Assembly: GCF_037071985.1 (NCBI RefSeq)
Contig: NZ_JAXHDF010000014.1
Span: 1 to 64,000 of the forward strand
DNA: 64,000 bases
From: Pseudogracilibacillus sp037071985
GTDB lineage: Bacteria; Bacillota; Bacilli; Bacillales; Amphibacillaceae
Reading direction: 5' to 3'
Numbering within the stretch: position 1 is the first letter of the stretch; the number at the start of each line of letters is the position of its first letter. The position numbers were made by a program, and so were the translations under genes. The notes beneath the pieces were generated by a model. That model ran no database searches and had not been told where the DNA came from. It worked only from the letters and a program-made list of their open reading frames with translations. Positions 1 to 8,451 of this stretch are shown here, piece by piece.

Positions 1-34
1 ATATATCTACCTGTTTTACTTTTTTTAATGAAAA

Positions 35-2968
35 TTATTTATATTCTGGAACATCTAAAATTAAAGTATATGAATCTAGTTGTTGGTAAAGATTATACAT
101 GTTGTTAATCTGCTTAGATGCCCAACCTACATCAGTTGCATACTGATGACCGAAACTTTTAGTTCTTTCCATATATTCCGGGTTCCAGCGCATTTTATAA
201 ATAGTGTTTTGGACAGTATTTGTAGTGTTTTGGCCTTTAATATAGTCATTGCCAATAAATTCTGCACCACCTACAATGGCCTTGTAAGGTGTTGTCCAGT
301 CTCGATCATATGCCCGTTCGGAACCACATTTTAATGCACAATCATCATACGCACCGATTCCGAACATATTATAAACAATTTTGATGTTCGTTAAGTTTTT
401 TCTATTGGAAGCTGTGACCATTGTTGTTTTACCGTTTTTATCTTTTCCGACTTCTACACCAGTAGCTAACTCGGAAGTACCATGGCCTGTTTCAAGGAAT
501 GCGTGAGAGATTAAATATACATCATTGATGTCATTTTGTTTTCCCGCATCAATGAATGCTTGTCCCTGACCCTCTAAAATTCCTTTACCCTTTAAAGCTT
601 TATTTAGTACAGCTGCTGTTGCTCCACTAGGTTTTGATAAATCTAAAAATTGAAAAATTTGCTTTTCATGGTTTACAAAATTATTTGGATTTAAATAGTA
701 TAGAACATCTTTAGGGCTAGCATGAACCCACTGTGTTGTATGATTATAGTCGATTGCGTACCAACCATTATACTCATCTAAAATATTAACAGTAGTTCCA
801 TTTAATAAGGTTCCAAGAGATTTAAAGTTACTACCAGGACCAATTCTTACATTTAAGCCAGACTCAGCTATAACTTTATTATTATTAATATATGTCTTTG
901 ATACCCATGCATATTTTTTATCGGTTTGAGGTGTTGCTTTCATCTGAATAGCTAATGCTTCATCTAGAGTGATATTATAATTCGTTCTAATATCTTTAGG
1001 ATCTCCGACATGGTTTTTATGGATATAACCAGTTTTACCGTTAATCGTAACCTCATACCAGAAAGTAGAAAATGTTTTTAGGGTTATCTCTTGTCCAGCA
1101 CGGAATGTTCCAATGACGTCGGCTTGTGTAGAAGCTCGTGATCTCACATTCGTAGGAGATTTAAGAGTATATAACTTAATAGATTCTTGTTTTTTTGCAT
1201 TTTCTACATGATTTTTATGGACAAACCCAGTCTTTTGAACACCACCAACTCTTACAGAAACTTCATACCAGTAGTCATTAAATGTTTTATAGTTGATGAC
1301 AGATCCAATTTGATAAGTTGTTAAAACATCGGATTTGGTTGAAGGTGTTGTTCGGATATTCGTTGGCGATTTTTGTGCTACACCCCGTAGAGTTTCCTCT
1401 TTAGCAGTTGCATTTTCTACGTGTTTTTTATGAACAAATCCGGAAACACGTTTCCCGCCAATAATCATTTCAACTTCATACCAGTAGTCGTTAAATGTTT
1501 TGTATTTAATTACAGATCCAATTGAATAAGTAGCAAGAACATTTGACTGCGTAGATGGTAAAGTCCTAATGTTAGTAGGAGATTTTAATGCAACACCACG
1601 CAAAGATTCTTGCTTAACAGTTGCGTTTTCAACATGGTATTGGTGTACAAACCCAGTCTTTTTAGTTCCATTTATATCGACCGTAACTTCATACCAATAT
1701 TCATTGAATGTTTTATAATCAATAATTGTACCTTGTTGGAAAGTCGTTAAAACGTTTGACTTGGTTGAAGGTGTTGTCCGAATGTTCGTAGGTGATTTTA
1801 ATGTAACACCTCGCAGACTTTCTTGCTTAGGTAAAGCATTATCGACATGTTTTTTGTGAACATAACCAACTTTATTTCCGTCAAAGGTCACTTGATACCA
1901 GTGTTCCGAAAATGTCTTATAATCAATTATAGAGCCGATTGGAAATGTCTTAACAACTTTAGACTTTGTCGAAGCATTTTCTCTAATATTTGTTGGCGAT
2001 TTTAACGCAACACCGTGTATTGATTCTTGTTTTTTTACGGCTAGCTCAAAATGCTTTTTATGTATATAGCCACCTGTGGAAACTGCATACCAGTTTTCAT
2101 TATAAGGGGCAATTTTCAAGACAGTACCGGCCGGTACTATTGTTAACGGATCAGACTTAGTAGTGGCCTCTTTTCGGATATATGTGTTTTCTTTTCCTGC
2201 GACACCCTGTTGATCAAATGAGGAGATATTATATGTCTGTAGAGAAGAACGAGATGTTTTTTCCTCGGTTTTATCAACTTGTTCTTCTTTCGGTTGTTCT
2301 TCTTCCTCATCATTTTCAGTTGTCTGTGAAGAATTATCATTTACTTCTTCTTCAGATACATTTTCCTGTTCACTGTCTTCCATGTCTGCAATTTCATCTT
2401 CAAGCGAATCGGCAGAGTCATCTTCATTTACATCAACATTAGTAGAAGATTCATCCTGATCGGTTTGTTTGTCCGTGTCTTCCAGTGGATCACTTTCAAT
2501 TTGGTCGCTATTAGTCTCGGTAACTTTGCTATCAATTTCCAGATATTTATTGTCTATGTATCCTTGTTCGATTTCCAGATCATCCTTATTATGATCATCT
2601 GAAAGAAAGACATCCTCTGCATTATCTACATTTGAGATAAATTCAACGAAAGAATATGTTTCAAATTCCTCAATTATTTTTACTATCTCATTATTGTTTA
2701 AGTAGACTAATATATTGCTAGAATCAATGTCTTCATCTGTCTCGGCGATTTCGTTCTCTGTTTCGTTAGCATCGATTTGTTCTGCATTCTTATAGAGTGG
2801 AACTCCATCCTCTTGATCTGTTACTATCTTTCCTATCTTCAGTTCACTTTCAGATAGATCTTTCGTCTCACTGCTTGCAAATGATTGTAATGGGGCGAAA
2901 AATGTATTACTCAATAAAACTAGCAGAACAAAAAGCACACTAAACTTTTTCTTTAATATTCCAATCAC
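35..2968 (-). CDS. Secreted N-acetylglucosaminidase with SH3b wall-binding repeats
   Basis: A 977-residue exported autolysin-type protein. A signal peptide covers residues 1 to about 32 (KKK, hydrophobic core, then a cleavage region near FASSE). A very acidic low-complexity linker runs from about 45 to 240. Seven SH3b-like repeats follow; the middle ones share LKSPTNIR, a WYEV core and GFVHKKHVENA. The C-terminal 220 residues form a LytD-type glucosaminidase domain, with the likely catalytic Glu in HAFLETGHG near residue 825 and an FGIGAYD motif. The family cleaves the glycan backbone of peptidoglycan, and the SH3b repeats should anchor it to the wall. It is divergent from the teichoic acid exporter genes, which fits a role in wall turnover. 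The domain call is strong; the exact bond cleaved is inferred. Confidence 0.9.
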   Translation of the reverse strand: MIGILKKKFSVLFVLLVLLSNTFFAPLQSFASSETKDLSESELKIGKIVTDQEDGVPLYKNAEQIDANETENEIAETDEDIDSSNILVYLNNNEIVKIIEEFETYSFVEFISNVDNAEDVFLSDDHNKDDLEIEQGYIDNKYLEIDSKVTETNSDQIESDPLEDTDKQTDQDESSTNVDVNEDDSADSLEDEIADMEDSEQENVSEEEVNDNSSQTTENDEEEEQPKEEQVDKTEEKTSRSSLQTYNISSFDQQGVAGKENTYIRKEATTKSDPLTIVPAGTVLKIAPYNENWYAVSTGGYIHKKHFELAVKKQESIHGVALKSPTNIRENASTKSKVVKTFPIGSIIDYKTFSEHWYQVTFDGNKVGYVHKKHVDNALPKQESLRGVTLKSPTNIRTTPSTKSNVLTTFQQGTIIDYKTFNEYWYEVTVDINGTKKTGFVHQYHVENATVKQESLRGVALKSPTNIRTLPSTQSNVLATYSIGSVIKYKTFNDYWYEVEMIIGGKRVSGFVHKKHVENATAKEETLRGVAQKSPTNIRTTPSTKSDVLTTYQIGSVINYKTFNDYWYEVSVRVGGVQKTGFVHKNHVENAKKQESIKLYTLKSPTNVRSRASTQADVIGTFRAGQEITLKTFSTFWYEVTINGKTGYIHKNHVGDPKDIRTNYNITLDEALAIQMKATPQTDKKYAWVSKTYINNNKVIAESGLNVRIGPGSNFKSLGTLLNGTTVNILDEYNGWYAIDYNHTTQWVHASPKDVLYYLNPNNFVNHEKQIFQFLDLSKPSGATAAVLNKALKGKGILEGQGQAFIDAGKQNDINDVYLISHAFLETGHGTSELATGVEVGKDKNGKTTMVTASNRKNLTNIKIVYNMFGIGAYDDCALKCGSERAYDRDWTTPYKAIVGGAEFIGNDYIKGQNTTNTVQNTIYKMRWNPEYMERTKSFGHQYATDVGWASKQINNMYNLYQQLDSYTLILDVPEYK

Positions 2969-3131
2969 TCCTTCATAAATTTTTAAGTTACCAAATTACC
3001 TATAGCAATAACGTACCATATTACTAGTATATCAGAATTAAAGCATTAAAAAAAACACAAAATGTAAAAAAATATCAAAAAAACACATAACAGGTCCTAT
3101 TATAAGTTAAAGTATTTATTACACGTCTTTT

Positions 3132-3160
3132 TTGTGTTTTAAAATACTTACATGTATAAT
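3132..3160 (+). promoter_or_regulatory. Sigma-A promoter for tagGH
   Basis: TTGTGT (3132-3137) and TATAAT (3155-3160) are separated by exactly 17 bases and lie 47 bases upstream of the tagG start. This is the best promoter match in the divergent gap. Confidence 0.6.
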
Positions 3161-3207
3161 TTATAAAGTGCGTTAGGTATGACGAAGGGATGAAAGGGTA
3201 AAACCAA

Positions 3208-4029
3208 ATGAAATCTGCAATTACAGTTATTAAAGAACAAATAAATAATTTTTATCTAATCAGAAGGCTATCCGTTTATGAAATAAAGAGTAATAATCGT
3301 AATAATTATTTAGGTACTTTGTGGGAAATAATTAACCCGGCAATACAACTATTAATATATTGGTTTGTATTTGGTACAATTAGAAGTCGTGCACCCATTG
3401 AAATGGGCAATACCGAAATTCCTTTTTTTGCATGGCTTTTAGCAGGATTCTTTTTATGGACTTTTAGTTATCAAGCATTAATTCAAGGTTCGAAGTCAAT
3501 TTACACAAGGTTACGTATGCTATCTAAAATGAACTTTCCAATGAGTGTTATACCCAACTTTGTTATATTTTCGAATTTTTATATACATTTATTCTTGGTA
3601 GGAATTTCAATTATTATATTCCAATTTATGGGGTTTTATATTTCCGTTTATTACATTCAGTTATTATATTTTATGTTCGCAGCCTTTTGTTTGCTGTTTG
3701 CAATATCTTTAATTACTTCAACTCTATCAACAATTGTAAGAGATTTTCATATGTTGTTAAATTCGATATTAAGAATGTTGTTGTATATTTCGGGGGTCTT
3801 ATGGCCTATAACTTTGTTGGCAGAATTTCCATTACTTATGCAAATTATGAAATTGAACCCATTATTTTATTTAATTGAGGGGTATAGAGCTTCTTTCTTT
3901 GGTACTGAATGGTACTTTATAGCTCATTGGCAATATTCGCTCTATTTTTGGGGACTTGTTATTTTGTTACTTATTTTTGGATCTATGTTGCATGTTAAAT
4001 TCAGAAGGCATTTTATTGATTATTTATAA
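3208..4029 (+). CDS. tagG: Wall teichoic acid ABC exporter, permease TagG/TarG
   Basis: A 273-residue ABC-2 type permease with six predicted membrane segments and an N-terminal amphipathic stretch. Early motifs such as NYLGTLWEIINP and the short hydrophobic C-terminal third match TagG/TarG, the subunit that moves undecaprenyl-linked teichoic acid across the membrane. Length is normal for the family. It lies 9 bases before the cognate ATPase gene, forming a tagGH operon from the promoter at 3132. Position next to tarI and tarJ supports teichoic acid rather than O-antigen as cargo. The start ATG follows an AAGGGA/AAAGGG region with acceptable spacing. Confidence 0.92.
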   Translation: MKSAITVIKEQINNFYLIRRLSVYEIKSNNRNNYLGTLWEIINPAIQLLIYWFVFGTIRSRAPIEMGNTEIPFFAWLLAGFFLWTFSYQALIQGSKSIYTRLRMLSKMNFPMSVIPNFVIFSNFYIHLFLVGISIIIFQFMGFYISVYYIQLLYFMFAAFCLLFAISLITSTLSTIVRDFHMLLNSILRMLLYISGVLWPITLLAEFPLLMQIMKLNPLFYLIEGYRASFFGTEWYFIAHWQYSLYFWGLVILLLIFGSMLHVKFRRHFIDYL

Positions 4030-4038
4030 AGGTCTGTG

Positions 4039-5337
4039 ATGATAGTGGACAAAGCAATTTCAGTTAAAAATTTAACTAAAAAATATAAACTGTATAATAA
4101 TACGAAAGAGAGATTTCTTGATTTAATCACACCAAAAAGTTATGGAGATGATTTTTTTGCTCTCTCTAATATTGACTTTGAGGCTAACCATGGAGAGGTA
4201 ATAGGCTTTGTAGGCATAAACGGATCTGGTAAGTCTACACTTTCAAATATCATTGCGGGAATTGTACCAGAGACTTCAGGTACTGTGAAAATTAATGGAC
4301 AAGTATCTTTAATTGCCGTGGCAGCAGGATTAAAAAATGATCTTACGGGCAGAGATAATATTGAACTTAAACTTTTAATGCTAGGGTTTAGTAAAGAAGA
4401 GATTAAAGAACTAGAAAATAATATTATTGAATTTGCGGAATTAGAAAAGTTTATTGATCAGCCAGTTAAATCATACTCAAGTGGGATGAAGTCACGTTTA
4501 GGTTTTGCAATCTCCGTTAATATTGATCCCGATATCCTAGTTATAGATGAAGCTCTTTCGGTTGGAGATAAGGCTTTTGCAGAAAAAAGCTTAGCCAAAA
4601 TGCAGGAGTTTAAAAAATCCGGAAAAACGATGATCTTTGTTAGTCACTCTCTTGGGCAAATGAAAAAGTTTTGCGATAAAATTCTTTGGTTGGAATTTGG
4701 TATGGTTAAAGATTATGGTGATGTAGAAGCTATCATGCCGAAGTATGAAGAGTTTTTAAACATGTGGAAAAAGCTATCTAAAAATAAGCGGGAAGAATAT
4801 CGGGCTCAGGCAATGAATCAAAACTTAGATTATAAGGAGTTCTTAAAAGTAATTGAACCAAAACCTACTGAATACAAAGAACAGTTAATTAGTAAAATTG
4901 GCAGGGTGCAAGAAGATAGACTACCTATTTATAAAGATCCTCGAATGTTGTCTGATTTCACAATCTCGAAAAGACTTACTGGCGAGTCTTATTATATAAA
5001 AAAACAAGCAATTTTAAATGGCGATCGCTTTTATTTACTAAGTGATGAACCGAGCGCAAGTAGAGGGATAATTGGTTGGATGAAGGCAACAGACGTTGTG
5101 TCTCATGATTTAATCTTCATAGATCAAGACACTAAAGTATTTAAATTAGATGGGGAAGGATTGGCATATAATCGACCATGGGGTACGAAAAAAAATGTTG
5201 TTTTTAAGAATTTAACACCATTCAAGGGAAAAGAATTCCATGTGGAGAGAACTGATAAAGTTAGAAATGGATATTGGTATTATGGATATTTAGAAGGAGA
5301 AAAAGTTTGGATCCATCATAGTCGTTTAATTGAATAA
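4039..5337 (+). CDS. tagH: Wall teichoic acid ABC exporter, ATPase TagH/TarH with GW domain
   Basis: About 432 residues. The N-terminal ABC ATPase carries Walker A GINGSGKST (about 60), the signature SYSSGMKSR (about 153) and Walker B ILVIDEALSVGD (about 170). After residue 300 comes an extra C-terminal module of about 130 residues, with IGWMKATDV and YWYYGYLEGEKVWIHHSRL, typical of GW/SH3-like wall-binding modules. The subunit powers teichoic acid export with TagG. TagH proteins of bacilli are known to carry C-terminal extensions; no membrane segment before this one is obvious, so its topology is unclear. The ATG at 4039 follows AAAGG by six bases; an overlapping GTG at 4036 is possible. Confidence 0.9.
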   Translation: MIVDKAISVKNLTKKYKLYNNTKERFLDLITPKSYGDDFFALSNIDFEANHGEVIGFVGINGSGKSTLSNIIAGIVPETSGTVKINGQVSLIAVAAGLKNDLTGRDNIELKLLMLGFSKEEIKELENNIIEFAELEKFIDQPVKSYSSGMKSRLGFAISVNIDPDILVIDEALSVGDKAFAEKSLAKMQEFKKSGKTMIFVSHSLGQMKKFCDKILWLEFGMVKDYGDVEAIMPKYEEFLNMWKKLSKNKREEYRAQAMNQNLDYKEFLKVIEPKPTEYKEQLISKIGRVQEDRLPIYKDPRMLSDFTISKRLTGESYYIKKQAILNGDRFYLLSDEPSASRGIIGWMKATDVVSHDLIFIDQDTKVFKLDGEGLAYNRPWGTKKNVVFKNLTPFKGKEFHVERTDKVRNGYWYYGYLEGEKVWIHHSRLIE

Positions 5338-5353
5338 GAATGAGATACAAAAG

Positions 5354-5390
5354 CAACCTGATTAAATAAAAGAATAATCAGGTTGTACTG
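5354..5390 (+). terminator. Hairpin after tagH
   Basis: An 11-bp perfect stem, CAACCTGATTA (5354-5364) and its complement (5375-5385), starts 16 bases after the tagH stop. The following T-run is weak (TACTGTTTT), so it may be a leaky terminator between tagGH and tarI. Confidence 0.6.
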
Positions 5391-5455
5391 TTTTATGGGA
5401 TTCTTTTTTAAGAACACTATTAGTAAATACCGTTTTTGCTAACTTCTTCAATTGG

Positions 5456-5484
5456 TTGTATTTTGGAATTATCATTAGTATAAT
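5456..5484 (+). promoter_or_regulatory. Sigma-A promoter for tarI
   Basis: TTGTAT (5456-5461), 17-base spacer, TATAAT (5479-5484). The promoter lies inside the longer open frame that begins at 5456, which shows that the true tarI start is further downstream. Confidence 0.55.
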
Positions 5485-5542
5485 TTATTATGGTATGTCT
5501 ACAAAAGATTACAATTATTTTATATATGATGAGGTGTTTATA

Positions 5543-6259
5543 GTGATTTATGCTGGGATTTTGGCAGGGGGACAAGGAACACGAATGGGAAATGTTCCAA
5601 TGCCAAAGCAATTCTTATTATTGAATGACAAACCTATCTTAGTGCATACAGTAGAAAAGTTTGTATTAAATCCTCGTTTTAATAAAGTTATCATAGCTTC
5701 GCCGAAAGAATGGATAAACTATACACAAGATATTTTAAAGAAGTTTCAAATCGATTTACCTAACGTTGTAGTTATAGAGGGCGGAAGTGAAAGAAACGAT
5801 ACAATCATGAATATAATTAACTATGTGGAGAAAGAAAATGGTGATTTATCAGAGGATGATATTTTAGTAACCCATGATGCGGTTAGGCCATTTTTAACTC
5901 ATCGAATTATTGAAGAGAATATTGAAATGGGTTTAAAGTATGGAGCTGTAGATACTACCATTCAAGCAATCGATACAATTGTCGAATCAGCTGATAATGA
6001 TTTTATTAGTGATATACCAAGAAGAGATATCATGCACCAAGGACAGACTCCACAAACATTTTCTATGAAAACAATAAAAGAGCTATACAATGAGTTATCA
6101 AAAGAAGAGAAAGAAATTTTAACAGATGCTTGTAAGGTCTTTACAATGAAAGGCAGAAAAGTGAAACTCGTAAAAGGTGAAATTTTTAATATAAAAATAA
6201 CAACACCATATGATTTGAATGTAGCTAATTCAATAATAAAAGGAAGTTTAGATAAATGA
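5543..6259 (+). CDS. tarI: Ribitol-5-phosphate cytidylyltransferase TarI
   Basis: Makes CDP-ribitol from CTP and ribitol 5-phosphate, the activated precursor of poly(ribitol phosphate) teichoic acid. The IspD/TarI nucleotidyltransferase fold is clear: AGILAGGQGTRMG at the N-terminus binds CTP, followed by MPKQFLLLNDKP and HDAVRPF (about residue 114). The GTG at 5543 gives 238 residues, the usual TarI length. It has GAGGTG at 5531 as binding site, and the frame upstream overlaps a promoter. The stop overlaps the tarJ start by four bases (ATGA), so tarI and tarJ are translationally coupled. A related IspD role is unlikely next to tarJ. Confidence 0.92.
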   Translation: MIYAGILAGGQGTRMGNVPMPKQFLLLNDKPILVHTVEKFVLNPRFNKVIIASPKEWINYTQDILKKFQIDLPNVVVIEGGSERNDTIMNIINYVEKENGDLSEDDILVTHDAVRPFLTHRIIEENIEMGLKYGAVDTTIQAIDTIVESADNDFISDIPRRDIMHQGQTPQTFSMKTIKELYNELSKEEKEILTDACKVFTMKGRKVKLVKGEIFNIKITTPYDLNVANSIIKGSLDK

Positions 6260-7281
6260 TAAACCAAGTATATCGTTTAGTATCTCCGAGACAATTTGAG
6301 GTAACGTATAAAGATAAATCAATTACAGCAAATCAAGTTGTTGTACGTCCAACTCATCTATCCATATGTGCTGCAGATCAAAGGTACTACACGGGAACAC
6401 GCGGAGAACAAGCTATGCGTGAAAAACTTCCTATGGCTTTGATTCATGAAGGTGTTGGAGAAGTGGTGTTCGATCCTACAGGCACATTTAAGCTAGGAAC
6501 AAAAGTCGTTATGGTTCCGAATTTACCGACAGAGTCAGACCCAAATATTGCAGAAAATTATTTAAGAACAAGTAGATTTAGATCAAGTGGATATGATGGA
6601 TTTATGCAAGACTATATATTCACAGATACGGATCGATTAATTGAATTGCCACAGGATATAGACTTAGATGTTGCTGCATTTACAGAACTTGTTACGATTA
6701 CTACCCATGCACTAAGTAGATTTGAGAAAAAAGCACATGCTCGCCGCGAAACATTTGGGGTTTGGGGAGATGGTAACTTAGGGTATATAACTTGTCTATT
6801 TTTGAAAAAGTTATATCCAGATAGCAAAGTAATTATCTTCGGTAAGACAGATTATAAAATGAATCATTTTTCTTTTGTAGATGATGCAATAAAGATTGAC
6901 GCCATTCCGAATGATATTCAAATAGACCATGCAATAGAATGTGCTGGAGGGAAAGGAAGTCAGTATGCTTTAGCTCAGATTATTGACCATATTAACCCCG
7001 AAGGTACAATAAGTTTATTAGGTGTTAGCGAATATCCAATTGAAGTAAATACTAGAATGGTCTTGGAAAAAGGTTTGACACTTATCGGAAGTAGTAGAAG
7101 TGGAGCCAAAGATTTTCAGCGGACAGTTGATATATATAAAGAGTATACAGATATTGTTGATTATTTAGGTACGATTGTGGGAGAAGTTCATACGGTACGA
7201 GATATTGAGAATATTACAGAGGCTTTTGAAAGTGACTTATCTAGTTCTTGGGGGAAGACTGTAATGAGATGGATGATCTAA
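6256..7281 (+). CDS. tarJ: Ribulose-5-phosphate reductase TarJ
   Basis: A 341-residue zinc-type medium-chain dehydrogenase that supplies ribitol 5-phosphate by NADPH reduction of ribulose 5-phosphate; TarI then activates the product. Visible features are SICAADQRYYTGTRG for the catalytic Cys region, MALIHEGVGEVV for the His/Glu zinc site, and a Rossmann segment GVWGDGNLGYITC (about residue 170). The sequence is closer to TarJ than to generic alcohol dehydrogenases, and the four-base overlap with tarI secures the role. Presence of TarI and TarJ implies that ribitol phosphate is in the wall polymer. Confidence 0.92.
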   Translation: MINQVYRLVSPRQFEVTYKDKSITANQVVVRPTHLSICAADQRYYTGTRGEQAMREKLPMALIHEGVGEVVFDPTGTFKLGTKVVMVPNLPTESDPNIAENYLRTSRFRSSGYDGFMQDYIFTDTDRLIELPQDIDLDVAAFTELVTITTHALSRFEKKAHARRETFGVWGDGNLGYITCLFLKKLYPDSKVIIFGKTDYKMNHFSFVDDAIKIDAIPNDIQIDHAIECAGGKGSQYALAQIIDHINPEGTISLLGVSEYPIEVNTRMVLEKGLTLIGSSRSGAKDFQRTVDIYKEYTDIVDYLGTIVGEVHTVRDIENITEAFESDLSSSWGKTVMRWMI

Positions 7282-8436
7282 GTGGTAGTAAGAGATTATT
7301 TAAAAACATCGTTAATTGTGATGTATAAGACCATATATAATACGTTGTATACTATCATGACGCATGTAAAAAAACACAACGATAAAAAAGCTGTATTTAT
7401 TCTATCAAGAAGTAAGGATATAGAAGGTAACTCATATTATATTTATGAAGAGTTACTTAATCAGTTAGATGGCGTTAAGATTCATCTAGTTTATACAGAG
7501 AACAAGATGAATCTTAACTTATTCAAAGAGCTTTTTACTATATGTAATGCTAGATATTTAATATTAGATGATTATTATCTTCCTATCTATTTGGTCAAGC
7601 CAAATAAACGCTTGAAAGTCATCCAGTTGTGGCATGCAGCCGGCGCTTTTAAGAAATTTGGTTACAGTACAATCGGAACTCAATTTGGACCAGCAGATAA
7701 TTATTTAAAATTAATACCAATACACTCTAACTATACCCATGTATATGTATCATCTAAAAATATCATACCTTTTTATGCGGAGGCATTTAATATGTCGATG
7801 CATAATATTTATCCGTTAGGAATTCCACGGATAGATTTATTTAAAAATGAACAGCAGATTGCACAAATTAAAAATAAGTTATTTACAGAATACCCGCTAT
7901 TAAAAGATGATAAGTCTATCAATATTTTAATAGCGCCAACTTATAGGGCTGGTGGAATTCAGAAAGAGTCTAGCTTTAATATTAGCAGTATTATTTCTAA
8001 TTTTATTACAGACATTAATAAAGATGTGAAAATAATTTTTAAAGCTCATCCGTATATGTCTAAAATCGAGCTAGTTAATTTAGAAAAAAATCCTAATGTA
8101 GTTATAGCTAATAAATATGAAATAAATGAATGGATGTTAGTGTCGGATGCTTTTATAACTGATTATTCTTCATCCATTTTTGATTTTGCATTATTAGAAA
8201 GACCTATAGCACATTATGTTCCCGATATAGATGACTATACGAAAAATCGCGGTTTGTATCAATCTATTGAAGAGATATCTGATGGAGCAATTCTTAGGGA
8301 CGAAGAGAATTTGGTGCATTGGATAAATACAAGAAAAAGTAACGAACATTATAATACATCACGTATGGTTCATGTTAATTTTGACCATACAGAAAACGTT
8401 GCAAAAAAAATAGTTTCTCACTTTATATATAGCTAG
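7282..8436 (+). CDS. CDP-glycerol/CDP-ribitol phosphotransferase family protein (short form)
   Basis: A 384-residue member of the TagB/TagF/TarL family (glycosyltransferase-B fold). Diagnostic motifs are VIQLWHAAGAFKKFG (about residue 115), the IPRIDLF segment, FKAHPYMS (about 250) and ITDYSSSIFDFALLE (about 285), which form the nucleotide and phosphate pocket. It lacks the N-terminal extension of its neighbour, so it resembles priming enzymes (TagB/TarB-like) more than the polymerase, but family membership alone does not settle the substrate. It starts with GTG directly after the tarJ stop; the binding site is weak, so translation is probably coupled to tarJ. Confidence 0.85.
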   Translation: MVVRDYLKTSLIVMYKTIYNTLYTIMTHVKKHNDKKAVFILSRSKDIEGNSYYIYEELLNQLDGVKIHLVYTENKMNLNLFKELFTICNARYLILDDYYLPIYLVKPNKRLKVIQLWHAAGAFKKFGYSTIGTQFGPADNYLKLIPIHSNYTHVYVSSKNIIPFYAEAFNMSMHNIYPLGIPRIDLFKNEQQIAQIKNKLFTEYPLLKDDKSINILIAPTYRAGGIQKESSFNISSIISNFITDINKDVKIIFKAHPYMSKIELVNLEKNPNVVIANKYEINEWMLVSDAFITDYSSSIFDFALLERPIAHYVPDIDDYTKNRGLYQSIEEISDGAILRDEENLVHWINTRKSNEHYNTSRMVHVNFDHTENVAKKIVSHFIYS

Positions 8437-8451
8437 AAAGAGGGTGAACTC

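Noticed and set aside
1140..2040. Tandem DNA repeat as a mobile or regulatory array
   Set aside because: The periodicity of about 210-220 bases is explained by the SH3b protein repeats in one open frame.
2143..2442. Overlapping frames inside the SH3/glucosaminidase gene
   Set aside because: They are shadows of the acidic linker coding sequence, where biased codons leave other frames open.
5456..5542. Longer N-terminus of TarI from ATG-like start at 5456
   Set aside because: This stretch holds a TTGTAT-17-TATAAT promoter, lies outside the TarI fold and has no RBS; GTG at 5543 has GAGGTG upstream.
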